A DNA stretch of 64,000 nt from an uncultured Flavobacteriaceae bacterium (GCA_947494565.1 CANLVG010000005.1:186001-250000); one strand, 5' to 3'; counted from the stretch's first letter, positions 44,537 through 51,344 are shown. Notes: a model not told the origin generated them from the letters alone. Translations and numbers: made by a program.

Positions 44537-44640
44537 TTGAGGGGTAGGATTCGAACCTACGGCATGGGTTTGTCAGTTGCTACCCATGAAGCCAACCGTT
44601 GCGACCGGTACATTGCGACTCCTGACCTCGCTTCCCTCAA
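44537..44640 (-). tRNA. tRNA-like RNA with long variable arm, 104 nt
   Basis: On the minus strand a 7-bp acceptor stem forms between TTGAGGG (44640-44634) and CCCTCAA (44543-44537), a T arm GTAGG-TTCGAAT-CCTAC (44560-44544), and a D arm GCGA/TCGC with a GG-containing loop. Between them a short stem ACCG/CGGT encloses a 7-base loop GTCGCAA (formal anticodon CGC), and a 7-bp variable arm CATGGGT/ACCCATG follows. The anticodon stem is weak and four bases, not one, separate it from the D arm, so this may be an unusual class II tRNA or a degenerate one. CCA is not encoded. Confidence 0.55.
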
Positions 44641-44650
44641 ATTCTTAATA

Positions 44651-45022
44651 CTATTCTTCTTCCTCGACATCCGAGCCGGTAGCCTTATCCAACAAAGCCT
44701 CCAATGCAGCGGATTTCTTGCCACCGGTATTCCTGAAAGCCGCGATGACATCGATGGCACCGTCCTCCAAAAAGACACTAAGGTTGTACTTGCCCTCTTC
44801 GGCCTTGACGGTAATGGATTCATCGGGAACCTCCGTTTCTTCCTTGGCCTCTACCAATTCGGCATCGACCTCGATTTCGGGATCCACCGAATCCGTGGCA
44901 TCCTCCTGTTGTTTTGCGGAAATATCCGCCGTCAGTTCGGCAACGGTCTTATCCTTGCCATCTTCTTTTGTAATGGAAACACCCAATTCCTTGGCCTGTT
45001 CCTGTAATGATGCTTTTGACAT
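44651..45022 (-). CDS. Acidic hypothetical protein, 123 aa
   Basis: The N-terminal ~40 residues (KASLQEQAKELGVSITKEDG then KTVAELTADISA) resemble a SAP/HeH-like two-helix motif seen in phage proteins; the rest is very acidic, ending in DVEEEE. Could be a DNA-mimic or a small nucleic-acid-associated protein; undecided. Its stop lies 10 bases before the tRNA-like gene, suggesting joint transcription. Confidence 0.5.
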   Translation of the reverse strand: MSKASLQEQAKELGVSITKEDGKDKTVAELTADISAKQQEDATDSVDPEIEVDAELVEAKEETEVPDESITVKAEEGKYNLSVFLEDGAIDVIAAFRNTGGKKSAALEALLDKATGSDVEEEE

Positions 45023-45216
45023 GATATTTTGTGTTAATGTGAAGGGAGGAAACGGACATTAACGAACCATTTCTTTCCCGAAAATTCAACGTTACGTACA
45101 AACTTAGCTAAATTATGTTTAAATGATAATAAATTTATATAAAACATAAGTATTTGGTGTTTTCAGCATCGCATTATAAGTGCCGATAATTTGGACGGTA
45201 TTGCTACCTTTATTCA
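45023..45216. promoter_or_regulatory. Divergent intergenic region with repeated AAACATAA half-sites
   Basis: Contains TTATGTTT (45113-45120) and AAAACATAA (45141-45149) as an inverted pair, the motif also seen at the capsid promoter. A leftward TAAGTTTG box lies at 45106-45099, about 77 bases before the 44651-45022 start. AACACAA/TTGTGTT occurs at 45029-45035, just before that start. No -33 is clear. Confidence 0.4.
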
Positions 45217-45426
45217 ATGGAAATACCTGAAGACCTAAAAGAGAAAGTAAAAGGGAACGACCTGGAATTCCAGAGCGAACCTGTCAATGGGGATTGGTAC
45301 CTGTGTACCTTGCAGAGACCGTCCGGATTCACGCTGTTGATAGAAGAGGTAAGGCGCGACCAAATACGAAGCTGGATAATCGAAAAGTTGGATTTTCTGA
45401 AAGGAGGTAAGGATTGGGTCAAATAA
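45217..45426 (+). CDS. Small plus-strand protein, 69 aa
   Basis: Isolated plus-strand gene between minus-strand operons, closed by a hairpin terminator. Acidic/basic mixed, with NGDWYLCTLQRPSGFTLLI and a basic VRRDQIRSWIIEKLDF helix. No family recognised. Its isolation and divergent promoter region suggest independent expression, perhaps in the lysogen. Confidence 0.5.
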   Translation: MEIPEDLKEKVKGNDLEFQSEPVNGDWYLCTLQRPSGFTLLIEEVRRDQIRSWIIEKLDFLKGGKDWVK

Positions 45427-45430
45427 GAAA

Positions 45431-45451
45431 GCCCCGCTCATCGAACGGGGC
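45431..45451 (+). terminator. GC-rich hairpin after the 45217-45426 gene
   Basis: GCCCCG (45431-45436) pairs with CGGGGC (45446-45451) across a 9-base loop, 5 bases after the stop. The following bases are only moderately T-rich, so termination may be partial. Confidence 0.5.
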
Positions 45452-45522
45452 CATCATTTCTGATCAATCATAATGTTCTATTTAGTAGTTGGGTTCGTTC
45501 CCACGGGCCAAAGATATGCAAA

Positions 45523-45547
45523 ATAACACAACATTCGATTGTGTTAT
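45523..45547. repeat. Perfect 9-bp inverted repeat ATAACACAA-N7-TTGTGTTAT
   Basis: Arms 45523-45531 and 45539-45547 are exact complements. Each arm contains the AACACAA/TTGTGTT heptamer that clusters upstream of the rightward early promoter, and the 14 bases AACACAACATTCGA nearly recur at 48348-48360. Probably a dimer-binding operator, although it lies between convergent 3' ends and could instead be a weak hairpin. Confidence 0.5.
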
Positions 45548-45555
45548 GTGTGTTT

Positions 45556-45909
45556 TCATACGTTCTTGAACTCGATATGTTCCGGATTGTACTTTTTATC
45601 AACATATCCCTTGATTATAGCCAACTGCTCTTGGTCTAGGTATATCCCCTCGTTTATCTTTACCGTCAGTATCCCGCCCTCCCTGTTCTCGGACCACGGC
45701 CTTGACCTTCCATCTCCACCAAGAACATGCTCGTATGTCCCAAATCTCTCTTCAAAAGTAAAGTAACTTTCTATTCCGTTGTACAGCTCGGAAGTATCCG
45801 GTTGCCGACAATTTCGGATCTTCAAATACCTTTCACGGTATTTCATAGCCTTGGTTTCAAATTCCTCTATTCGGTCCTTTAGAAACTGTTTCTCCTGTTC
45901 TAGGTTCAT
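45556..45909 (-). CDS. Hypothetical phage protein, 117 aa
   Basis: Starts within the last 53 bases of the HNH gene. N-terminal coiled coil (EQEKQFLKDRIEEFETKAMK), then a beta region with GGDGRSRPWSENREGGIL and a helical end. No recognised domain; likely co-expressed with the nuclease. Confidence 0.55.
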   Translation of the reverse strand: MNLEQEKQFLKDRIEEFETKAMKYRERYLKIRNCRQPDTSELYNGIESYFTFEERFGTYEHVLGGDGRSRPWSENREGGILTVKINEGIYLDQEQLAIIKGYVDKKYNPEHIEFKNV

Positions 45910-46408
45910 GTGATTTCACTAAAATTCTTAATTCCTCTATCGTCAAAATATGGTCGTCCTTGATCAGATTGCACTCATGACAAAGTATCTGACCGTTGCG
46001 AAGCGCATTGCTGCCTCCCTTTGAAACCGGCACGATATGGTCAAAGGTCAACCCATCGACCACATAACAGCAAGCGCATGCCGCATCATGGCCCCGCATT
46101 ATCAACTGGACCACCCGTTTCGGGTGTTTTTTGAGCCAGTACTTCTTCTCATCGGCATAACCTTCCTTGACCTGGTGCTTTTGGTCTTTTATAGGTTCGA
46201 TCTTGGCCCGGACAGGTCGGTTACCGTTCAAGGCCTTCTTCTTGTCCTCCGGGGCGATACGTTTGCGCCGTAACGAACGACCATCGATCGATACTATCCG
46301 TTTCGCCTTCTTCTTGCACAAAGGACATCTATTGGTCCATTGCTGCTGGCAGTCCCAACAACCGACCTTGCGGACTATCAACCTTTCAAGAAATTGGATC
46401 GGTTTCAT
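45857..46408 (-). CDS. HNH endonuclease with N-terminal zinc motif, 183 aa
   Basis: N-terminus has CWDCQQQW followed by CPLCKKK (zinc knuckles). A basic, partly repetitive linker leads to the HNH domain: CACCYVVDGLTFDHIVPVSKGG and later ILCHECNLIK give the CxxC, DH and CHxCN metal-site residues. HNH enzymes nick or cut DNA; next to a replication-type module it may act in packaging, homing or exclusion. Start chosen at 46408 (MKPIQFLERL) from several ATGs. Confidence 0.75.
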   Translation of the reverse strand: MKPIQFLERLIVRKVGCWDCQQQWTNRCPLCKKKAKRIVSIDGRSLRRKRIAPEDKKKALNGNRPVRAKIEPIKDQKHQVKEGYADEKKYWLKKHPKRVVQLIMRGHDAACACCYVVDGLTFDHIVPVSKGGSNALRNGQILCHECNLIKDDHILTIEELRILVKSHEPRTGETVSKGPNRGI

Positions 46409-46416
46409 TATTCGGA

Positions 46417-46602
46417 TTATGAATATAAACTCCATTCGTAGTCCAATATCTGATCAGGATGTGACCACTCGCTACATTTTGGACATTGCATCAAATCTTT
46501 TTCGTAATCAATGTTCCATCGTTTAGATTCCTTGTCGGAATCGCTTTCCGTGCAGCTCTTACAACCACATTTCGAACTCTGCTTACATCTCGGACAATAC
46601 AT
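46417..46602 (-). CDS. Zinc-ribbon protein, 61 aa
   Basis: Contains CPRCKQSSKCGCKSC at the N-terminus and MQCPKCSEW later, several CxxC pairs that should bind zinc. The centre is acidic. It lies 8 bases upstream of the HNH start and may be a partner or a separate nucleic-acid-binding factor. Confidence 0.6.
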   Translation of the reverse strand: MYCPRCKQSSKCGCKSCTESDSDKESKRWNIDYEKDLMQCPKCSEWSHPDQILDYEWSLYS

Positions 46603-46607
46603 ATTCG

Positions 46608-46727
46608 TTAATTTTTCATCCTACTCTTAATCTGCCATATCTTCTCTATCACGTTCCGATAAGTAGGCCCAAACGGAAGTTCATCGAACCCCTCAAGCCA
46701 CTCCAACAATTCATCCAATGGGTCCAT
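46608..46727 (-). CDS. Tiny acidic-to-basic protein, 39 aa
   Basis: ATG at 46727, TAA at 46610-46608. The N-terminus is acidic and Leu-rich (MDPLDELLEWLEGFDEL), the C-terminus basic (IWQIKSRMKN). It fills the gap between two phage genes in the same direction with 5-10 base spacing, supporting reality. Function unknown. Confidence 0.5.
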   Translation of the reverse strand: MDPLDELLEWLEGFDELPFGPTYRNVIEKIWQIKSRMKN

Positions 46728-46737
46728 CAATATAGTT

Positions 46738-46926
46738 TCAGCTTGTAATTCCCAAATGCCTCCTTGCGATATTGACCGCAGCCGCTATGGACTCATCATC
46801 CACTCCGTTCATAAAGCATATGCCATACGCAGTATTCGAGTCGCAGATGATATCATTGCCGCTCTTGTAAAAAGTGCCGTCATCGATAAACCCGCTCACA
46901 ACGATGTTTAAATTGCCTTCTTTCAT
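46738..46926 (-). CDS. Small hypothetical protein, 62 aa
   Basis: Soluble protein with FIDDGTFYKSGNDIICD and a C-terminal helix (SIAAAVNIARRHLG). Starts inside the stop of the upstream 52-aa gene (ATGA). Unknown function. Confidence 0.55.
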   Translation of the reverse strand: MKEGNLNIVVSGFIDDGTFYKSGNDIICDSNTAYGICFMNGVDDESIAAAVNIARRHLGITS

Positions 46927-47081
46927 AATAACTTCAATTGACCTGTTTGACTTTTCTTCTCCGTGCTGCGCTTATCATGGGAGTACATCCTAGCTATCTC
47001 CCTAGGACTCTTCCTAAGCTTGGTCAGCAACCTCAACTTCTCCCGCAGACCCTCAGGGTCATATTCCCACCAATTATCCAT
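46923..47081 (-). CDS. Small helix-turn-helix-like protein, 52 aa
   Basis: Encodes an acidic start (MDNWWEYDPEGL) and a basic helix pair with KLRKSPREIARMYSHDKRST, in which SPREIARMY resembles the recognition part of a short HTH. It lies 2 bases after the RepL-like gene's stop and overlaps the next gene by 4 bases, so it may be a helper of that gene. Confidence 0.5.
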   Translation of the reverse strand: MDNWWEYDPEGLREKLRLLTKLRKSPREIARMYSHDKRSTEKKSQTGQLKLL

Positions 47082-47083
47082 AA

Positions 47084-47485
47084 CTATCTTGACTTAGACT
47101 TTATCTTGCACCACGTCCTAGGGTTTATCTTATACCTTCCAGCTATAGTGGTCGGCTCCAAATAACCCAACTCAACATACAGCTTTATAGCCGCCCTAAA
47201 AGGCCTACCGGTCAATACATGCTTCCAATCACCCTCAACTATCCTGACCACACCACTCTCATAAGGATTATCCGTCTTGGGCACTTTATCCAAGATAGCC
47301 AACAACAACTTCACCTCGTTACCGGTACAGTTGTTCAACAGACTCCGGATGAAATCTTGCTTTATACCCGCAGTGCCACGACTGGGCACATAAGAAACAT
47401 GCCATTTGTTACCATAGAACAACTCCTTCTTAAATCTCTTAAAGTAGCGGTCAACATCCTCATAAAACCTATCGTAACGTCCCAT
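47084..47485 (-). CDS. RepL-like winged-helix replication initiator or regulator, 133 aa
   Basis: After a basic, aromatic N-terminus, residues ~55-130 form a winged helix: GNEVKLLLAILDKVPK, a Gly-rich turn, WKHVLTGRPFRAAIKLYVELGYL (helix-turn-helix) and AGRYKINPRTW at the wing. The ending Tyr-x-Ile-Asn-Pro is typical of RepL-family plasmid initiators. The gene lies next to a 17-bp inverted repeat and AT-rich spacer, so origin binding or autoregulation is plausible. ATG at 47485 preferred; a GTG at 47521 would add 12 residues. Confidence 0.55.
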   Translation of the reverse strand: MGRYDRFYEDVDRYFKRFKKELFYGNKWHVSYVPSRGTAGIKQDFIRSLLNNCTGNEVKLLLAILDKVPKTDNPYESGVVRIVEGDWKHVLTGRPFRAAIKLYVELGYLEPTTIAGRYKINPRTWCKIKSKSR

Positions 47486-47588
47486 AAAAAAAGACCCTTC
47501 GAAAAACCACAAGGTGTTCACTCCAAGTAATCAATCGTTAGGTCAAATATCTTTTCCAAATAGCCCCAAGTGAACAACAACTACAAAA

Positions 47589-47596
47589 CAAACATA
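47589..47596 (-). promoter_or_regulatory. Leftward -7-like box before the RepL-like gene
   Basis: TATGTTTG on the minus strand matches TAnnTTTG. At the -33 distance the sequence is TTTC rather than TTG, so the match is partial; the neighbouring inverted repeat could recruit an activator. Confidence 0.35.
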
Positions 47597-47620
47597 ACAA
47601 TTTATTGTGTAAAATGAAAT

Positions 47621-47694
47621 ACATAAGTCGGTAGTTTCTACCGTTTACCCCATATTTCTAAATACATAAGTCGTAAAAAACTACCGACTTATGT
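47621..47694. repeat. 17-bp inverted repeat with a third ACATAAGTCG copy; origin/operator candidate
   Basis: ACATAAGTCGGTAGTTT (47621-47637) and AAACTACCGACTTATGT (47678-47694) are exact complements 40 bases apart. ACATAAGTCG recurs at 47664-47673 as a direct repeat, and the left arm overlaps a palindrome CGGTAG-TTT-CTACCG (47629-47643). Closely spaced direct and inverted copies next to a RepL-like gene resemble an initiator-binding origin. Confidence 0.6.
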
Positions 47695-48231
47695 CAAGTT
47701 GTAAGATATTGATAAACAAGTATTTGCAATGTTTTTATTGAGATAGGAGAGTACCTTTAGAAATACTACTCTATACTTAGCTAGTTTGACGACATTCTAT
47801 ACACGATAACCTACTCGGGATGGAATACATCAAATAACGCATTGGCCCGTCATCGGAAAACGCGATTCCCAGACCCCACGGGGTACGTTTTCGTTCTTCC
47901 TCCGTTTTAGATTTTGACTTTTTGTACAGCTAATTATGGTCTGTGAATGGACATACTAATTTTTTGAATCTTACCAGGGTCACAACAAATCTAGGTTAAC
48001 CTACTGTCAATTAGGAAAGTAGCACATTATCGTCCTGCATTTGTCCGGTTATTGTCCGATCGTGCCATTTTACCTCTCTGAGAATCGCGTATTTGAAAAC
48101 AAACTGTACAATGGGCCGGAATATCTCAAGCATTCTAAGCTAATAGACTGGTATTCATACGTTCACGCGCTCATCCCTACGTTTCAAACCCCCAATACCA
48201 AACTAAAATTTAGGCAAGACTAAACAAAATG

Positions 48232-48366
48232 TTGTGTTTAATAAAAGAATTGGTTGTGTTGTGCTATGATTGTGTTTTTAGTTGGGTGTTAAAACCTCTG
48301 TTAAGTACTGTAAACATTGGTGGTATAAGGAATATCTATTGATGTGGAACACAACATCGACACAAA
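48232..48366. promoter_or_regulatory. Operator-like cluster of TTGTGTT/AACACAA heptamers
   Basis: TTGTGTT occurs at 48232-48238, 48254-48260 and 48270-48276, AACACAA at 48348-48354, and a near match ACACAAA at 48360-48366, all within 135 bases upstream of the early promoter. The same heptamer forms the perfect palindrome at 45523-45547. A phage repressor or activator is the likely binder. Confidence 0.55.
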
Positions 48367-48377
48367 GAATAATGATG

Positions 48378-48410
48378 TTTTGTTTATGTTGATAACAAAG
48401 GGTACTTTTA
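48378..48410 (+). promoter_or_regulatory. Rightward early promoter
   Basis: TTTTG (48378-48382), 20 bases, then TACTTTTA (48403-48410), close to the Bacteroidota consensus TTG-N19-TAnnTTTG with one mismatch. Transcription should begin near 48418 and the first gene starts at 48478. Confidence 0.55.
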
Positions 48411-48477
48411 CACCCGAAGTCAATGTTTATGGGGCTTTACAGAGTGTATTTATTAACAATTTAAAAATAGTAGAGTT

Positions 48478-48597
48478 ATGACAAGTAAAAGAAAGGTTGT
48501 GTCGAATTTGTATTTATTGCTAGCGCGTTTGAGTGCGTTGGTAGTGCTGAGTGTGGTTTACTGGGTGATTGTGTTCACGTTCTTTATTAAAGGGTAA
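48478..48597 (+). CDS. Small membrane protein, first gene of early operon, 39 aa
   Basis: Encodes a basic start (MTSKRKVVSN) and a single transmembrane helix (SALVVLSVVYWVIVFTFFI). It ends with TAA whose last A begins the next ATG. First product of the rightward operon; a small inner-membrane protein expressed early may affect host physiology or exclusion, but this is a guess. Confidence 0.6.
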   Translation: MTSKRKVVSNLYLLLARLSALVVLSVVYWVIVFTFFIKG

Positions 48598-48767
48598 TGA
48601 AGACTAAACTAAACACGGTAACATTGGAATTGACTGAGGGTCATAGGATGGTATTTCAGAGTGCTATTAACATTGCGCGTCTACAACGGATGTACGTGAT
48701 AGGTAAGGAGCAAGGTGTACCGATGAGGGATACGGTTCAGAGAATCGAGAGTGTGACGATAGAATAA
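48597..48767 (+). CDS. Small early protein, 56 aa
   Basis: ATG overlaps the preceding stop by 1 base. Helical protein with HRMVFQSAINIARLQRMYVIG; no motif. The stop is followed directly by the hairpin at 48766-48795. Unknown function. Confidence 0.55.
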   Translation: MKTKLNTVTLELTEGHRMVFQSAINIARLQRMYVIGKEQGVPMRDTVQRIESVTIE

Positions 48768-48795
48768 AACGCCCTGATTGGGAAAGCGGGGTTTT
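48766..48795 (+). ncRNA. Hairpin between early genes (partial terminator or processing element)
   Basis: AAAAC (48766-48770), a bulged G, CCC (48772-48774) pair with GGG-GTTTT (48788-48795) around a 13-base loop. The T-rich 3' arm looks like an attenuating terminator, but the operon continues 35 bases later. Confidence 0.4.
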
Positions 48796-48829
48796 AAAGC
48801 GAATAAAATAACTATTAAAGATTAAGATT

Positions 48830-49759
48830 ATGACAACGGAAACAAAGAACATTTACAAGAAGTATTGTCCAAATGTATTCGTGGCAAAATGTCCACAGGA
48901 ACACAAAAAAAGTGATGTAATCATTTTAACTACCAAATACGGTAAAGAGCATGAATGTATCGTGTTCAATTTAGTCGGTAAGTCCAACGACGGACATTTT
49001 TTCTATTCGATAGTACGGGCCGACGGTTTCAACGCTCAGGAAAGGGCCAAAGCTAAGGCCGAAAAACTTCATGGTTATGCCGGTAACGCGGATAAAAGGA
49101 GTGACGAGGCCTATAATTCAAGAGCCACCAAGCACGAGTTAGAATTTATGTCACTAGGGGAGCCTATTAAGGTTGGGCACCATAGCGAGAAGAGACACCG
49201 CAAGTTGTTCGAGAAGTACGACCGGAAAATGCGCAAGAGTGTTGAAGAAGGCGAAAAAGCGGAGGAATACAGAAGACGTGCGGAGTACTGGGAGGCTAAG
49301 ACCAATGATATCAATTTGTCGATGCCGGAGAGTTTAGGGTATTATGAGTTCAAATTGGAAGAGGCAAAGAAGCACCACCAATACTTAAAGGATAATCCTA
49401 GTGCGCGGGAACATAGCTATTCATTGACCTATGCAAAGAAGGCGGTCAACGAAACCGCTAAGAATCTTGATTTGGCCGTCAAATTGTGGGGGAGTGCCGA
49501 AGAAATCGAGCAAATCAATAAGGAGAAGGAGCAGGAAGCGCGGGCAAAAGTCGTGAAAACTTCTAAGGTGGATGAGCTGATCAATAAATATGGCGGGTTT
49601 TTCTTCTTTGGTTCTGATGGGAAGGCCTTTAAAGAGAAGTACGACGCTATTTTAAAGTCCGGGCATGTTATTGAGGGTGAGAAGGTCCGACACGTCGCCC
49701 ACGGTCTTTATTTGCCTTCAAAAAATGTTGATGCATACCTAAAAGAAATGAAGTTATGA
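48830..49759 (+). CDS. DUF3560-family protein, 309 aa
   Basis: The centre carries the DUF3560 signature: GEPIKVGHHSEKRHRKLFEK followed by a helical region with KAEEYRRRAEYWEAKTND. An N-terminal beta region and a C-terminal ~50-residue domain (INKYGGFFFFGSDGKAFKEK) frame a long coiled coil. DUF3560 proteins are common in plasmids and phages next to DNA-modification genes; their role is unknown. It overlaps the next small gene by 4 bases. Confidence 0.75.
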   Translation: MTTETKNIYKKYCPNVFVAKCPQEHKKSDVIILTTKYGKEHECIVFNLVGKSNDGHFFYSIVRADGFNAQERAKAKAEKLHGYAGNADKRSDEAYNSRATKHELEFMSLGEPIKVGHHSEKRHRKLFEKYDRKMRKSVEEGEKAEEYRRRAEYWEAKTNDINLSMPESLGYYEFKLEEAKKHHQYLKDNPSAREHSYSLTYAKKAVNETAKNLDLAVKLWGSAEEIEQINKEKEQEARAKVVKTSKVDELINKYGGFFFFGSDGKAFKEKYDAILKSGHVIEGEKVRHVAHGLYLPSKNVDAYLKEMKL

Positions 49760-49878
49760 CGGATATACAGATTTTAGAGCATCTAATGTACGGGCATCAT
49801 TTAGAGCCAAGAGAACTGGAAAAGGCCGAAAGAATACTTTTCGAATTAAATAGATCATTAAAACATCGTAAAAATTGA
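49756..49878 (+). CDS. Small helical protein, 40 aa
   Basis: ATG overlaps the DUF3560 stop (ATGA). Product MTDIQILEHLMYGHHLEPRE followed by a Lys/Arg-rich helix. It ends 4 bases before the methylase ATG, so it belongs to the operon. Unknown function. Confidence 0.55.
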   Translation: MTDIQILEHLMYGHHLEPRELEKAERILFELNRSLKHRKN

Positions 49879-49882
49879 AATC

Positions 49883-50773
49883 ATGGCTAAGATATCAAAG
49901 AGACTATTGAACAAGCATAACGAAGCGGTGAATATGCTAAAAAAGGAAAAACTAAATTTTAACGAACGCCAATTTGTTTTTGATAATTATCATGAAGGAG
50001 CGGGTAAAATGAACAATTTGATCAGCGCACATTTTACACCTTATCAAATTGCTAAGTCTATGACTTTTAACATCGCTTACACAGATTGTTTTATTGATTT
50101 ATGTGCAGGAATAGGAATATTATCGTATGCCTTATTGAGACAAGAGGAAATGAGCTTCAATAAAAAGTTATTCGGTATCTGTATTGAAAGAAGCACCGAG
50201 TATTACGAAGCAGGGAAAAAATTACTACCTGAGTTTCATTGGATCAACGGTGATTGTTTTGACCCCAAAGTTATTGAACAGGTAAGGGATTTAATGAAGG
50301 ATAAAAAATTCAGCGTTATCTCAAATCCGCCTTATGGAAAACAAGTTAAGTCGAATACCGAAGACCTCTTAAGATATACTGGTAGTAATTTCGAACTAAA
50401 GGCCATCGAGTGGGGCGCGATGATAGGAGCATTCGACGGAGCATTTTTAATACCTCAAAATGCGGCGAATTTTAGGCTAAGCGGAAGAGAAGCAAAATAT
50501 AAACCTGTCTATGACGAAAATTACAAAACTAAAGAATACTTAAAATTTGTTGCTCAGACCGGTTTAGAAATGAAGGCCAACAATGGATTTTCCACAGATT
50601 TAATTGAGGGTGAGGAATTTGGCCCGACTTGGAAAGATGTAACAATTACAACCGAAATAGCTTGTGTTGATTACGATGAATACAACTATACTCCAATTAA
50701 TCAGCTTACAAAAAAAGAAAAGACTTCCGAACCATTGGAAAAGGAAGCAATTCAAACTAGTCTGTTTAACTAA
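49883..50773 (+). CDS. N6-adenine DNA methyltransferase-like protein, 296 aa
   Basis: SAM-binding motif DLCAGIGILSYALL near residue 73 and catalytic NPPY (SNPPYGKQ) near 152 identify an amino-methyltransferase. A GDCFDP segment and INGDC acidic residue fit motif IV/III surroundings. No target-recognition or restriction subunit follows, so it is an orphan methylase that probably protects phage DNA from host restriction or modulates expression. Confidence 0.8.
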   Translation: MAKISKRLLNKHNEAVNMLKKEKLNFNERQFVFDNYHEGAGKMNNLISAHFTPYQIAKSMTFNIAYTDCFIDLCAGIGILSYALLRQEEMSFNKKLFGICIERSTEYYEAGKKLLPEFHWINGDCFDPKVIEQVRDLMKDKKFSVISNPPYGKQVKSNTEDLLRYTGSNFELKAIEWGAMIGAFDGAFLIPQNAANFRLSGREAKYKPVYDENYKTKEYLKFVAQTGLEMKANNGFSTDLIEGEEFGPTWKDVTITTEIACVDYDEYNYTPINQLTKKEKTSEPLEKEAIQTSLFN

Positions 50774-50783
50774 AAAAAACCCG

Positions 50784-50839
50784 TTCGTTGTCAGCCCCGA
50801 AAGCTATGCGAGTAGGGGCGAGAGCGGACATAAAACGAA
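50784..50839 (+). ncRNA. Structured RNA candidate in the 5' leader of the 50845 gene
   Basis: Stacked helices can form: TTCGT/ACGAA (50784-50788 with 50835-50839), TGTC/GACA (50789-50792 with 50827-50830) and GCCCC/GGGGC (50794-50798 with 50815-50819), with a 16-base loop GAAAGCTATGCGAGTA and internal loops GAGAGCG and TAAA. The many paired bases in a 56-base gap suggest a genuine element; class unknown. Confidence 0.4.
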
Positions 50840-50844
50840 TCATT

Positions 50845-51126
50845 ATGAAATTTCAAGGAACAAAAGGAGAATGGGCAGTATCAGCTCAAGCGGATGTAAT
50901 ACAAATAGTTACCGCTAATCTAATCATAGGGGAGGTTTATGATAACGCTTCACGAAAAATTGATAAAGATACCTGCCTAAACAATGCGAGACTTATGGCA
51001 TCCGCTCCGGTATTGCTTAAAGCATTGGAAAGCATTAGGGGTATTGAGGCCCATATCAATGACAATCAAATGAAATCGCTATTTCAAAAGACAGTTTATC
51101 CAGCAATAGAAAAAGCAGTAAAATGA
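50845..51126 (+). CDS. Conserved phage protein with NARLMASAP motif, 93 aa
   Basis: I choose the ATG at 50845 (MKFQGTKGEW), just after the structured leader. The protein has a short beta domain (QIVTANLIIGEVYDN) and the C-terminal NARLMASAPVLLKALE helix, a motif common in small Bacteroidota- and other phage proteins. It overlaps the next gene by 4 bases. Unknown function. Confidence 0.6.
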   Translation: MKFQGTKGEWAVSAQADVIQIVTANLIIGEVYDNASRKIDKDTCLNNARLMASAPVLLKALESIRGIEAHINDNQMKSLFQKTVYPAIEKAVK

Positions 51127-51341
51127 AAACAGAAGTAAAATTTATAGTTCAAGCACTGATAATATTTTTGGCCTTGACAGCCTATGACATTTTAGTGCCA
51201 AGGATCCATGATATAGAGCATATCCAGAACGTTGACGAGATGCAGCCGACACCGGAGGAAATATACATTTTCACAGATGACGCGAAGTATCTTTTCGATG
51301 GTGAGAAATTGGAGTACATAAGCGAAATACCTAACGATTGA
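51123..51341 (+). CDS. Membrane-anchored small protein, 72 aa
   Basis: Residues ~7-23 (IVQALIIFLALTAYDIL) form one membrane helix; the acidic C-terminal 45 residues (EEIYIFTDDAKYLFDG) are probably exposed outside or in the periplasm. No known family. Tightly coupled on both sides. Confidence 0.55.
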   Translation: MKTEVKFIVQALIIFLALTAYDILVPRIHDIEHIQNVDEMQPTPEEIYIFTDDAKYLFDGEKLEYISEIPND

Positions 51342-51344
51342 GTT

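Larger units (their letters stand above)
47522..48477. other. Non-coding control region between leftward and rightward modules
   Basis: About 950 bases without a convincing gene. From left to right it holds a leftward -7-like box (TATGTTTG, 47596-47589), the 14-mer TTTATTGTGTAAAA (47601-47614), the 17-bp inverted repeat and iterons (47621-47694), a short palindrome ACCCCACGGGGT (47873-47884), a cluster of TTGTGTT/AACACAA heptamers (48232-48366) and the rightward promoter (48378-48410). The content fits an origin plus early regulatory switch. Confidence 0.6.

Noticed and set aside
47621-47694. CRISPR-like repeats
   Set aside because: Only three short copies in mixed orientation, no regular spacers and no cas genes; fits iterons or operators better.
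47873-47884. Palindrome ACCCCACGGGGT
   Set aside because: Short, no T run and not next to a gene end; may be chance.
48041-48223. 60-codon plus-strand frame in the control region
   Set aside because: TTG start, no coding-like neighbours, lies upstream of the early promoter amid repeats; judged non-coding.
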